Assembly: GCA_009929615.1 (NCBI GenBank)
Contig: SAAB01000008.1
Coordinates: 1 to 64,000, forward strand
From: Clostridia bacterium
Lineage (GTDB): Bacteria > Bacillota > Clostridia > Lachnospirales > Lachnospiraceae
Length of the DNA: 64,000 nt
Direction of reading: 5' to 3'
Shown piece after piece: positions 35,495-44,236 of this stretch. The notes under the pieces are model-generated. The model was not told the origin of the DNA. It did not search any database and was given only the letters and a program-made list of their open reading frames with translations. The position numbers and the translations under genes were made by a program. The first letter of the stretch is position 1, and each line of letters opens with the position of its first letter.

Positions 35495-36148
35495 CTAATA
35501 ATTTAAAGGGTCGTCTGCTATCTTATTTACCGTTTCTGCAAAGGCTTCACAAGCAGCTTTGCAAGCGGCCTGGTCCCCTGTCAGAAGACCTCCGGCAAAG
35601 TTCGTTTCAGACGGTGGTCCATAAAAAACTTTCATTTCTACCTGGGCTGCTTTTAAGGCAGCATCCAAGCCAACCATCGCTTCCATAGGCGGTGCAATCA
35701 GGTAAGCCATGGCCGTTCCTTCCGGAACTCCGGCCCCCGCTGATAGATAACTTCCCGTTCTGGAAATACACTGTGCAAAGTAAAGGATGGAATCATCGCT
35801 GTTTGCACTGTAAAAGCAGGCATCTCTTTCAATATAGCTAATCGCCGCTTCCAGACCGCTTCGCACTTCTGCCGGATTCCTTCCGGCAAGAATGCCTATA
35901 AATTCCCCTGCCAGCTTTGTACTTGCATTGGCCGCTCCGGCATACATACTCTTTGCATAGGCCACCCGGACTTCCGCTTTCTTCGTCGCTTCATCCAGAG
36001 CTGCATAGGATACATCATCGCAATCCGTTGTTATAAGACCAAGACTTCGCTCATCCGGTTGAAGCTCCAAGGCTTTTCTGAGCATCGGGTCCGCATTTGG
36101 TATCATCTTGACACTGAGAACGGTTGTTTTTATCGGATCATATTTCAT
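35495..36148 (-). CDS. eutL: EutL trimeric tandem-BMC shell protein
   Basis: A 217-residue EutL shell protein, a pseudohexameric trimer with a large gated pore. Signatures are the N-terminus IKTTVLSVKMIPNADPMLRKALEL and SLGLITTDCDDVSYAALDEATKKA, then FIGILAGRNPAEVRSGLEAAI, and the second domain MAYLIAPPMEAMVGLDAALKAAQVEM. Length is standard. It lies between eutC and eutE, spaced 11 and 25 bases. Confidence 0.95.
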   Translation of the reverse strand: MKYDPIKTTVLSVKMIPNADPMLRKALELQPDERSLGLITTDCDDVSYAALDEATKKAEVRVAYAKSMYAGAANASTKLAGEFIGILAGRNPAEVRSGLEAAISYIERDACFYSANSDDSILYFAQCISRTGSYLSAGAGVPEGTAMAYLIAPPMEAMVGLDAALKAAQVEMKVFYGPPSETNFAGGLLTGDQAACKAACEAFAETVNKIADDPLNY

Positions 36149-36159
36149 CTTCCGTCCTC

Positions 36160-37107
36160 CTATTTCTTCAATTCAACGCCACTGGCCTTTGCATCAAGAA
36201 TCTTTTGAATAACGTCAACGATATAGGCACCTGCTTCAACCGCCGGAATACCCCGGGCATGGATATTGGAAACAACGGTTCGTCTCGCTTCCGGCATACC
36301 CACCGTCGCTTTATAAGCGATGTAGGCACTCATACTCTCTGCCGTCGCTAATCCGGGCCGCTCACCGATAAGTACGCAGGTCACCGCTGCATTCAAAGCT
36401 TCGGATACCTGGTCCATGGCTGCCACACGTCCATTCTTTACAAAGAATGGTGTTCCGACTTTCAGGCCCTTCGCCTGAAGTCCTTCCATAATAACCGGAA
36501 GAATATTTTCAAGATTGGCTTCGATGGCCGTTGATGACAAGCCATCCGAAGCATAAATCTGAACATCCACATCATGAAGACACTTGGAACGAAGCTCATC
36601 CATAGTCTCCGGTGAAAATACCCTGCCCAAATCCGGCCGGGTCAAAAACTGGGTTTTATCCGTACACCGGGTTTCTAAAGTAAAAAGTCCCATGCGGTCT
36701 AAAAGCCCCTGACTTACATCCATAAATACGGCATCTCTTGCCGCCGCATGGTCTGCACGAAGAGTCAGCATCGTCCGGGTTTTTAATCTCGGCCCACAGT
36801 TGCCCACACCAATTCTGGCAGGTGTTCTGGCCATCATCCGTTCCAGGCCCTCACTGTCCTCAATATGGTCCAGCAGCGGCACTGCACGAACTTCCTTCGA
36901 TGTAATATCGCCAACGCCTTCTAAGGCCTGCACCGGGCGGTCGCCTCTGGATTCATGACACTTTGACTTCGGTGGTTTCTTTTCAGATAAGACCGGTTTT
37001 ACCGCAGTCTCTATCGTCTGGGGTGCTGAGACCGGAGTATCATTCTTCATGCTTTGAAGCACTGCATCTGCAATAGCATCAATCTGGCTTTGTGTTAACA
37101 TCCGCAT
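36160..37107 (-). CDS. eutC: ethanolamine ammonia-lyase small subunit
   Basis: A 315-residue EutC, the small subunit of the adenosylcobalamin-dependent ethanolamine ammonia-lyase that turns ethanolamine into acetaldehyde and ammonia. The N-terminal helix SQIDAIADAVLQSMKND, followed by a Pro/Ser-rich linker, resembles the known encapsulation signal. Conserved blocks are RTPARIGVGNCGPRLKTRTMLTLRADHAAARDAVF, VQIYASDGLSSTAIEANLENILPV and VCVLIGERPGL-like VTCVLIGERPGLATAESMSAYIAYKAT. It follows eutB by eight bases. Confidence 0.96.
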   Translation of the reverse strand: MRMLTQSQIDAIADAVLQSMKNDTPVSAPQTIETAVKPVLSEKKPPKSKCHESRGDRPVQALEGVGDITSKEVRAVPLLDHIEDSEGLERMMARTPARIGVGNCGPRLKTRTMLTLRADHAAARDAVFMDVSQGLLDRMGLFTLETRCTDKTQFLTRPDLGRVFSPETMDELRSKCLHDVDVQIYASDGLSSTAIEANLENILPVIMEGLQAKGLKVGTPFFVKNGRVAAMDQVSEALNAAVTCVLIGERPGLATAESMSAYIAYKATVGMPEARRTVVSNIHARGIPAVEAGAYIVDVIQKILDAKASGVELKK

Positions 37108-37115
37108 CCTCCCCC

Positions 37116-38486
37116 TTATCTTCGTTTAAGGAATATGGTCGGATCTCCTGCACGCTCCGTGAGTCGTCCATTTTCCATAATTCCCATCTTCTCCAACCAG
37201 ACTTCAAATTCTCTGATTGGACGTTTCCCTAGAGTTTCCCGTACCGCATTCACATCGTGATAGGCATTGGTCTGATAATTCAGCATAATATCATCACTGC
37301 CCGGTACACCTAATATGTAATTCACCCCGGCACTTCCGAGAAGTAGTGCAAGGTTCTCAATATCGTTCTGGTCTGCCTGCATATGATTCGTATAACAGCA
37401 GTCACATCCCATCGGCACGCCGGAAAGTTTTGCCATAAAATGGTCCTCAAGTCCGGCACGAATAACCTGCTTGCTATCATATAAATATTCAGGTCCGATA
37501 AAGCCGACAACCGTATTCACCATAAATGGTGCGAATTCTCTGGCATAGCCATAACATCTGGCCTCCATCGTCACCTGGTCAGCACCGAAATGGGCATCGG
37601 AAGAAAGTTCTGAACCCTGTCCCGTTTCAAAATACATCACATTCGGTCCAAGGGCTGTCCCCTGTCTGCGAAGGAGTTCTTTCGCTTCCCGAATGGTATC
37701 TGTGGTGAATCCAAAGGCTCTGTTGCCTTTTTCACTTCCAGCAATGGACTGAAAAATCATGTCACAGGGAGCACCCTGTTTCACAGCTTCAATCTGGGTT
37801 GTTATATGTCCTAAAACACAAATCTGTGTTGGAATATCAAATTTATTCTTTACTTCATCAAAGCGGCGAAGAACTTCTGCAAGGCTTGATACGGTATCAT
37901 TTACCGGATTTAAACCGATGAGTGCATCACCACAGCCATAGCTCAAACCTTCAAAAAGAGAAGCTGTAATACCCTCCACATTATCTGTCGTATGATTTGG
38001 CTGAAGCCGTGTCGCCATAGTTCCTCGAAGACCTATCGTCGTATTACATCTGGCCGGAACTTGTATCTTCTGGGCTCCGTAAATCAAATCGAGATTGGTC
38101 ATGAGTTTTGCAACACCTGCCACCGTTTCACTGGTCAGGGCTCTTGACATATCCCGAATCTGTCCTTCTGTTGTAGAATAGCTGAGAATCCATTCCCTCA
38201 AATCACTGACCGTCCAGTTTTTTATCTTATTATATAGTGTTTCATTAATGCTATCCTGATTTAACCGGGTAACATCATCTTCTTCATAAGGGACTACCGG
38301 ATTCTCTCTCAGGTCCTTAATAAGCATCTCAGAAAGAACTTCTTTGGCAGCGACCCTCTCCAAATCGGATTCAGCGGCAACCCCGGCAAGAATGTCTCCG
38401 GACTTTTCCTCATTGGCCTTCGCCAATACTTCCTTTACGGAATCAAATTTGAAAGTTTGTCCTCCTAATATTGTTTGATATGCCAT
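37116..38486 (-). CDS. eutB: ethanolamine ammonia-lyase large subunit
   Basis: A 456-residue EutB, the catalytic large subunit (TIM barrel) of ethanolamine ammonia-lyase. Recognisable blocks include VPARCNTTIGLRGTMATRLQPNHTTDN, DALIGLNPVNDT, FQSIAGSEKGNRAFGFTTDTIREA, MYFETGQGSELSSDAHFGADQVTMEARCYG and GVPMGCDCCYTNHMQADQNDIENL. Length matches the family. It lies 11 bases after eutA, which reactivates it. Confidence 0.97.
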   Translation of the reverse strand: MAYQTILGGQTFKFDSVKEVLAKANEEKSGDILAGVAAESDLERVAAKEVLSEMLIKDLRENPVVPYEEDDVTRLNQDSINETLYNKIKNWTVSDLREWILSYSTTEGQIRDMSRALTSETVAGVAKLMTNLDLIYGAQKIQVPARCNTTIGLRGTMATRLQPNHTTDNVEGITASLFEGLSYGCGDALIGLNPVNDTVSSLAEVLRRFDEVKNKFDIPTQICVLGHITTQIEAVKQGAPCDMIFQSIAGSEKGNRAFGFTTDTIREAKELLRRQGTALGPNVMYFETGQGSELSSDAHFGADQVTMEARCYGYAREFAPFMVNTVVGFIGPEYLYDSKQVIRAGLEDHFMAKLSGVPMGCDCCYTNHMQADQNDIENLALLLGSAGVNYILGVPGSDDIMLNYQTNAYHDVNAVRETLGKRPIREFEVWLEKMGIMENGRLTERAGDPTIFLKRR

Positions 38487-38497
38487 AATGCACCACC

Positions 38498-39937
38498 TTA
38501 TCCAAATATTAATGTCTTAACCACAACCGGAATAACAAGACCATCCACTAATGGTTTTCCCATGTCTACAAAGTCATTCTGGTCCACCTGGACCGAATCA
38601 ATACAAATCACATCCCGGGGATGTCGGGTTTCAAGCCCCATCATCATCTGCCCTAAGGCCTTCGCCATATCACATTCCAATACGACAACCATCGGACTTC
38701 CCTCCGGAAGAACATCATCGAGAACCGACACCAGACAGGCGGCTAGCCGCTTGACTTCCATATAGGATGGGTCCGGCTTTCCTTTCATCGCAAGAATCAG
38801 CTGCTGACTGTCACTCTGACTCTGCATCCAGAGAAGCTTTTCTCTGAGTTCATCTTCAGCTCCGCCAAAGCAGGGTTCCTGCTCCTGGGCTGTTAACTTC
38901 AACACAGGAATATTCTTTAAAGGAAAAACATCCCTGTTATATGTAATCGTGCTGCCCGATACGGATGTGGTATAACTTCCCGCACCCACCACCGTCGCAC
39001 GAATGGTTTCCTTCGCTTCAATCACATGAAAATCCGAAAACAAACGGCTCTGGCGAATCACCTCACCGAGAACAATTCCCATATCTCCATATTTTGTCCA
39101 TGGTCCTTCCGGTGAATGATAGATGCAGTCCGCCACACCTCCGGAAAAACATACCGCCCGAATAGGCTTCACATATTCAAATTCTGTGCTGCCCGGTGTC
39201 GTAATTCTTCTTAAAAGACTACTCATATCACCTTCAAGCCACTGCTGTAACAGCTTCGCCATAGCTTCTGAAATTCTTTGAAGTTTGTTATAATCTCCTT
39301 CTTCACCAATCTCAATAGAAATACCTTCTGCAGCAGCAATCTGTTTAACACTGTCGCTTATATATTCTATACATCCGCTGGCATCTATCTTAACCAGCCG
39401 TCCACCAATATCCAGACAGCCTTTACCTATGACCTCTCCTGAATCGAAAAGCACAGCATTCGTCGTGCCTCCGCCAATATCCAGATTCACAACAGTACAC
39501 TGATTATCCACAGAATACTGTCTGGCCCCGCTGCCCTTTCCAGCAATGATAGCCTCCAAATCCGGTCCTGCTGTCGAAACAACAAATTCTCCGGCGAAAT
39601 CACTAAGTTCCCGAAGCACAATCTCCGAGTTTTCTTTTCTGGCTGATTCCCCGGTAATAATAACCGCCCCTGTCTGGGTATCCGCCGGACCATAACCAGC
39701 CTTGGCAAATTCTCCGGCAACAATGTCTCTGACCTTCTTACCATCAATCATCACCCTGTTCTCTAAGGGGGTCATATAAATGTCGCTTTTGTAAACGACC
39801 TCTTTATCCACAATAGCAATATGAGGCACAGCAAAATATCCGGCTGAATTTTTAAAGGTCAGCCGGCTGAAAATCACTTGTGTTGTTGAAGTTCCAATGT
39901 CTATTCCAACACTTAATATCGTTGATTCGTCCTTCAT
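38498..39937 (-). CDS. eutA: ethanolamine ammonia-lyase reactivating factor
   Basis: A 479-residue EutA, an actin/Hsp70-fold ATPase that exchanges damaged cobalamin from the lyase. The phosphate-binding motifs are visible at VGIDIGTSTTQVIFS (about residues 11-25) and NLDIGGGTTNAVLFDSGEVI (about residues 150-170). RBS GTGAGGCG precedes the ATG. It is the first gene of the operon. A good promoter lies at 40023-40051, leaving a leader of about 80 bases rich in A and T with a near-repeat of ACATTTTTGT(A)CAAAAA (39947-39963 and 39976-39991). Confidence 0.95.
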   Translation of the reverse strand: MKDESTILSVGIDIGTSTTQVIFSRLTFKNSAGYFAVPHIAIVDKEVVYKSDIYMTPLENRVMIDGKKVRDIVAGEFAKAGYGPADTQTGAVIITGESARKENSEIVLRELSDFAGEFVVSTAGPDLEAIIAGKGSGARQYSVDNQCTVVNLDIGGGTTNAVLFDSGEVIGKGCLDIGGRLVKIDASGCIEYISDSVKQIAAAEGISIEIGEEGDYNKLQRISEAMAKLLQQWLEGDMSSLLRRITTPGSTEFEYVKPIRAVCFSGGVADCIYHSPEGPWTKYGDMGIVLGEVIRQSRLFSDFHVIEAKETIRATVVGAGSYTTSVSGSTITYNRDVFPLKNIPVLKLTAQEQEPCFGGAEDELREKLLWMQSQSDSQQLILAMKGKPDPSYMEVKRLAACLVSVLDDVLPEGSPMVVVLECDMAKALGQMMMGLETRHPRDVICIDSVQVDQNDFVDMGKPLVDGLVIPVVVKTLIFG

Positions 39938-40022
39938 CTTCGCCTCACATTTTTGTACAAAAAATACTATTTATAACATTTTTGTCAAAAACTTCTAAAT
40001 ATGATTTCGTTTTAATGTCAAT

Positions 40023-40051
40023 ATTATACTATATAACCGAAATACATGCAA
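40023..40051 (-). promoter_or_regulatory. putative eut operon promoter
   Basis: On the minus strand -35 TTGCAT (40046-40051) and -10 TATAAT (40023-40028) are separated by exactly 17 bases, about 85 bases before the eutA start. A weaker second pair (TTGACA at 39983-39988, TATTTT at 39961-39966, 16 bases) lies nearer the gene. Confidence 0.65.
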
Positions 40052-40066
40052 CCACATAGCGGAAAG

Positions 40067-40095
40067 GATTTTACATTTCGACATTATGTAAAATC
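40067..40095. promoter_or_regulatory. perfect palindrome upstream of the eut promoter
   Basis: GATTTTACAT and ATGTAAAATC form a 10-bp perfect inverted repeat with a 9-base centre. The centre is about 65 bases before the predicted eutA start point, a usual activator position. It also overlaps the stop of the upstream C39-like gene and could be a hairpin ending it, but no T-run follows. Confidence 0.5.
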
Positions 40096-40714
40096 ATATA
40101 AAATACTCAATCGTACCTTCCTGAGTGAGTTTTCTCGCTTCATTAAACAGCAAAACAGCCTCCCTGTCTTCCCAGGGTCCAAAGGCATAATCCTCCCAGG
40201 TTTCACGATTAAAATAATACCTCGGAATCACCCGGTTATGTGAAAAACATAAGCCCTTTAAAACAATAATATCCTTATTATTAAGGTCTTCTTCCTCATA
40301 ATAAGGGTCAAAAACACGCATTCCTGCCTCTTCTTCACCGGTTATAAGCACATAGTGTCCGCCTTCCAGCAGCACCCGGACCACCGCAACACCGCCTCGG
40401 GCAAGGGCATCATCTATTCGACTTTCTTCCCCCAGAAATACACTCTTTCCTGAGAGATACTGGCTGGATATAGGCTGATGCCCAATATTTCCGTAACTGT
40501 TCAGCCAGTTGCTTAAAAACATCATTGCCGCACTGGAGGTTCCCCGCTTGCCCATGATTCCCTCAGAACCATAGGTATCCAGACTATAGAGCATAATATT
40601 CTTTATAACTTCCGGAGAAATCTCCTCTCTGGAAAATAAATAGCTGACTGCATTCAGCATTGTAGTTGGCCCACAGTCATATTCGGATAATTGATACCGC
40701 AGTGGATTTCTCAT
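40094..40714 (-). CDS. C39-like cysteine peptidase family protein
   Basis: A 206-residue cytoplasmic-looking protein (no signal peptide) with a papain-like C39 arrangement: Cys14 in EYDCGPTTMLNAV, His120 in EGGHYVLITG and Asp136 in VFDPYY. Bacteriocin-processing C39 domains are usually fused to ABC transporters; this one stands alone. The 12-base gap to the upstream class II glutamine amidotransferase gene means the two are co-transcribed. A double-glycine leader peptidase role has no supporting substrate gene nearby, so the true function is open; it might act on the neighbour's product. Confidence 0.7.
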   Translation of the reverse strand: MRNPLRYQLSEYDCGPTTMLNAVSYLFSREEISPEVIKNIMLYSLDTYGSEGIMGKRGTSSAAMMFLSNWLNSYGNIGHQPISSQYLSGKSVFLGEESRIDDALARGGVAVVRVLLEGGHYVLITGEEEAGMRVFDPYYEEEDLNNKDIIVLKGLCFSHNRVIPRYYFNRETWEDYAFGPWEDREAVLLFNEARKLTQEGTIEYFI

Positions 40715-40725
40715 TTGAATCCCTC

Positions 40726-41499
40726 CTATAGATTTGAAAAAATCTGATACAAATATTTCAGGTTCTCCTCCGTATCCACATAAACATTCCCGTGGTCTGT
40801 CCCCAAAAACATCTGCTCCCCATCCTTATAAGCCAACAGTCTGGTAAAGGGCACCGGCTGCCAGCCTTCTTCACTTAAAGGCTGGGTCGAAAAAGTCACC
40901 CTTTCCCCAGTCTGAAGAAAGTAAAGGGATTTTGCATAATTCGTATGGATATACATCAATTCCCCATCATATATAAGAATATTTAACTTATTACCTTTAG
41001 ACATAGATACAAAGATATCATCCATCAGGCGAAAACGCTCGTCTGCATTCAGTTCTCTCTTTGCTGATGCTTCTGCCCGGTTCATCTGCTCTGTAATATA
41101 AAGCAGAATCCGTTCACTGTCTGTATCCCCGGTCTGAATAGCCACATATTTATCCAGGGGCTTATATCCAAAAATAGTACCATTATGAACCAGCGTCCAC
41201 CGTCTGCCTGAATTTGCTTTCATCGTGTAGGGATGGCAGTTCACATACTCTACATTACCAATGGTCGCATACCGGATGTGGGCCAGAGCATTTCTGCCTA
41301 TAACAGGTGTTTTAAGACGTTCTTTAAGATAATCGCTCTTTATGGCCTCCATGGGCTCCTTCTCTATGGAAGCTTCACTGCCTTCCAGCAGTGCCAGTCC
41401 CCACCCATGAGGATGTTTATGACTATGACTGTAAAACTCCTTCAAATAATCATTAAGTTCACAGTATTTTTTTGAACAGCTTCCAAATATTTCGCACAT
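40726..41499 (-). CDS. class II glutamine amidotransferase domain protein
   Basis: A 257-residue stand-alone Ntn-type glutaminase (GATase_4, YafJ-like). The start at 41499 follows AAAAGGAG and puts the catalytic Cys at residue 2 (MCEIFG), as required after methionine removal; an upstream 11-residue extension would bury it. Other motifs are HKHPHGWGLAL, LAHIRYATIGNVEYVNCHPY, WTLVHNGTIFGYKPL and TGDTDSERI. The acceptor of the released ammonia is unknown. A promoter-like TATACT (41519-41524) lies just upstream and the C39-like gene follows in the same transcript. Confidence 0.85.
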   Translation of the reverse strand: MCEIFGSCSKKYCELNDYLKEFYSHSHKHPHGWGLALLEGSEASIEKEPMEAIKSDYLKERLKTPVIGRNALAHIRYATIGNVEYVNCHPYTMKANSGRRWTLVHNGTIFGYKPLDKYVAIQTGDTDSERILLYITEQMNRAEASAKRELNADERFRLMDDIFVSMSKGNKLNILIYDGELMYIHTNYAKSLYFLQTGERVTFSTQPLSEEGWQPVPFTRLLAYKDGEQMFLGTDHGNVYVDTEENLKYLYQIFSNL

Positions 41500-41544
41500 A
41501 GGATTCTCCTTTTGTCTAAGTATACCACACATTGATAAATCAAT

Positions 41545-41587
41545 AAAACCGGAGATTTAAGTGATATCCACTCAAGTCTCCGGTTTA
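41545..41587 (-). terminator. terminator after cysK
   Basis: A long hairpin AAACCGGAGA...TCTCCGGTTT with inner TGAGTG/CACTTA pairing, followed on the minus strand by TTATTGA. It lies four bases after the cysK stop. Confidence 0.8.
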
Positions 41588-41590
41588 ACT

Positions 41591-42523
41591 TTATTCTGAA
41601 AATAATGGTGTTGAATAATATCTATCGCCTGTATCCGGAAGGAGGGCTACTATGGTTTTGCCTTTATTTTCCGGACGTTTTGCCAGTTGAATAGCTGCAT
41701 GCAGTGCGGCACCGGAGGAAATTCCAACGAGCACGCCTTCGTGTTTTGCAATGAGCTTTCCTGTTACAAAAGCATCATCATTTTCTATAGTAATAATTTC
41801 ATCATAAATCTTTGTATTTAAGACATCCGGCACAAATCCTGCACCGATACCCTGAATCTTATGTGGTCCGCCTTTTCCTTCAGAAAGTACTGGCGAACTT
41901 GCCGGCTCCATAGCCACAATCTTCACATCCGGATTCTTGGATTTTAAATACTCTCCAATACCTGTCAATGTACCGCCTGTACCGACACCGGCAACAAAAA
42001 CATCTACGTTACCCTCGGTATCATTCCAAATCTCAGGTCCGGTTGTTGCTTTATGCATTGCCGGATTCGCCGGATTTACGAACTGACCGGGTACGAAGCT
42101 GTTTGGAATCTCTTTTGCCAGTTCATCCGCTTTTTCAATGGCGCCTTTCATGCCCTTCGCGCCTTCTGTGAGAACAATTTCTGCACCGTAAGCTTTTAAA
42201 ATATTTCTTCTCTCAATGCTCATGGTTTCAGGCATAGTTAAAATAATCCGATATCCTTTCACCGCTGCTATAGATGCCAGTCCGATACCTGTATTTCCTG
42301 AGGTTGGCTCAATAATAACAGAGCCCTCTTTTAAAATCCCCTTCGCCTCAGCATCTTCAATCATGGCTTTGGCAATTCTGTCTTTGACACTTCCTGCCGG
42401 ATTAAAATACTCTAACTTTACAAGAACTCTTGCTTCAAGTCCCAAGGCTTTTTCAATATTCGTAACTTCAACCAATGGTGTGTTTCCAATTAACTCCAAT
42501 GCACTTTTATAAATCTTTCCCAT
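41591..42523 (-). CDS. cysK: cysteine synthase A (O-acetylserine sulfhydrylase)
   Basis: A 310-residue PLP enzyme that makes cysteine from O-acetylserine and sulfide. The PLP lysine lies in [11 protein letters not shown] (about residues 38-48), the substrate loop in [12 protein letters not shown], the phosphate loop in [12 protein letters not shown], and the GISSGAAL block is near residue 265. Length is normal. It is transcribed alone from a strong promoter and ends at a hairpin. Confidence 0.95.
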   Translation of the reverse strand: MGKIYKSALELIGNTPLVEVTNIEKALGLEARVLVKLEYFNPAGSVKDRIAKAMIEDAEAKGILKEGSVIIEPTSGNTGIGLASIAAVKGYRIILTMPETMSIERRNILKAYGAEIVLTEGAKGMKGAIEKADELAKEIPNSFVPGQFVNPANPAMHKATTGPEIWNDTEGNVDVFVAGVGTGGTLTGIGEYLKSKNPDVKIVAMEPASSPVLSEGKGGPHKIQGIGAGFVPDVLNTKIYDEIITIENDDAFVTGKLIAKHEGVLVGISSGAALHAAIQLAKRPENKGKTIVALLPDTGDRYYSTPLFSE

Positions 42524-42574
42524 ATCTTTTCTCCTTTATTCCTACCGATTTACTATGATTATCTGTTGTTTTGT

Positions 42575-42603
42575 ATTATACTCAGCTATTTCCTATTTGT
42601 CAA
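42575..42603 (-). promoter_or_regulatory. cysK promoter
   Basis: Consensus -35 TTGACA (42598-42603) and -10 TATAAT (42575-42580) with a 17-base spacer. No riboswitch or T-box-like structure fits in the short leader. Confidence 0.8.
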
Positions 42604-42610
42604 GTAGGTT

Positions 42611-44224
42611 TTAGGGGATTTGTCGAATTTTTTCTCTGAGTGGCAAAACCATCGGTGGAGATACGGACAATTCATCCATTCCCATATTTATAAATGTTTC
42701 TGTTAAACTCAAATCTGCACCCAGTTCTCCACATATGCCTACCCATATGCCCGCCTTATGTGCATTGTCGGCAACCAGCTGAAGTAATCGCAAAATCGCC
42801 GGATGATGAGGGTCAAAGAAATTATCGAGTTTTGTATTCTGACGGTCAATGGCCAGCGTATACTGGGATAAATCATTGGTTCCAATACTGAAAAAGTCCA
42901 CTTCCTCTGCCAGCAAGTCGCTGATAACTGCTGCCGCCGGTGTTTCAATCATGATGCCCTCTTCCACATCGCCAAAGGAAACCCCTGCCTGTCTGAGTTC
43001 TTCCCGTACTTCAGCCGAAATCTCTTTAATGCGTCGAACCTCTTCTACAGAAATAATCATCGGATACATAATGGCAATATTTCCATAGGCACTGGCACGA
43101 AATAGAGCACGCAGCTGGGTTTTGAAAATGTCTTCCCGATCCAGACAGATACGAATTGCCCGATAACCCATAGCCGGATTCTCTTCTTTTTCTATATTAA
43201 AATAATCAATCTGTTTATCTGCACCAATATCCAGGGTTCGGATAATGACCTGCTTACCTGCCATTGTTTCTGCCACCGTCTTATAGATATGGAACTGTTC
43301 CTCCTCTGTCGGATAATGGTCCTTCTCTAAATATAGGAACTCGCTCCGAAAAAGACCGATACCGCCCGCATCATTTTGAAGGGCTGTCATCACATCAGAT
43401 ACATTACCCACGTTGGCATAGACCTTCACCTTTTTTCCGCTCCCGGTAATATTATCCTTGCCCCTTAATTCCTGAAGAAGTTTACGCTTATTTGCCTCTT
43501 CCTGGCATCTAGCCTGCATCTTCTCCAGAAAATCCGGTTCCGGTTCAATATAAAGACAGCCGGAAAACCCATCCAAAACCGCCATTTTCCCGTCGCAGTC
43601 CTCCGGAAAATCCAATCCAATCACTGCCGGAATATTCATAGTTCTTGCCAGAATCGCTGTATGGGAGTTGGCCGAACCATGTCGGGTTACAAAAGCCAGA
43701 ATCTTTGATTTATCAAGCTGTACCGTTTCACTCGGTGCCAGGTCATCCGCCGCCAGAATAACGGAGGCATTCCGTTGAACACTGCTTTGACCCTGACCAC
43801 TTAAAACAGATATCATCCTGTCCGATACATCTTTAATATCTGCTGCCCTTGCTTTCATATAATCGTTATCCATGGACTCAAAAAGAGTGGCAAAATTATC
43901 ACTGGTCATAGCTACCGCATATTCTGCATTGACGTTCTGAGTCCGTATCATGTTGGTAATAGAATCCACAAAATCCAAATCTGCCAGCATCAACTGATGT
44001 ACATGAAAAATCATAGCATCGGATTCACCTACTTCTGCCTGTGCTTTTTCATAAAGGACCTGAAGCTGTCTGACCGTTTCTTCACTGGCCTTTTCATAAC
44101 GTCGAACTTCCTCTTCTGCATCACCGATATGCCTTCGCACGACTTTATTATCCTTTTTCTTAAGGACCTCAATCGGTCCTATAGCAATCCCGCCAAAAAC
44201 GGATTTTCCTTCAATCTTTACCAT
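42611..44224 (-). CDS. ptsI: phosphoenolpyruvate-protein phosphotransferase (enzyme I)
   Basis: A 537-residue enzyme I of the PTS, taking phosphate from PEP and passing it to HPr. The active-site histidine is in RHGSANSHTAILARTMNIPAV (split after HTAIL; His about residue 189). The PEP-binding barrel shows GGIGLFRSEFLYLE, IIRTLDIGADKQIDYF and FSIGTNDLSQYTLAIDR near the C-terminus. The length, slightly under the usual 570, lacks the last 20-30 residues of some homologues. It lies 12 bases after truA and may be co-transcribed; HPr is not in the window. Confidence 0.93.
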   Translation of the reverse strand: MVKIEGKSVFGGIAIGPIEVLKKKDNKVVRRHIGDAEEEVRRYEKASEETVRQLQVLYEKAQAEVGESDAMIFHVHQLMLADLDFVDSITNMIRTQNVNAEYAVAMTSDNFATLFESMDNDYMKARAADIKDVSDRMISVLSGQGQSSVQRNASVILAADDLAPSETVQLDKSKILAFVTRHGSANSHTAILARTMNIPAVIGLDFPEDCDGKMAVLDGFSGCLYIEPEPDFLEKMQARCQEEANKRKLLQELRGKDNITGSGKKVKVYANVGNVSDVMTALQNDAGGIGLFRSEFLYLEKDHYPTEEEQFHIYKTVAETMAGKQVIIRTLDIGADKQIDYFNIEKEENPAMGYRAIRICLDREDIFKTQLRALFRASAYGNIAIMYPMIISVEEVRRIKEISAEVREELRQAGVSFGDVEEGIMIETPAAAVISDLLAEEVDFFSIGTNDLSQYTLAIDRQNTKLDNFFDPHHPAILRLLQLVADNAHKAGIWVGICGELGADLSLTETFINMGMDELSVSPPMVLPLREKIRQIP

Positions 44225-44236
44225 CGTTTATCCTCC

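Noticed and set aside
39938-40016. EutV-type double hairpin in the eutA leader
   Set aside because: No GC-containing paired hairpins or terminator are present; the leader is A/T-rich with only direct repeats.
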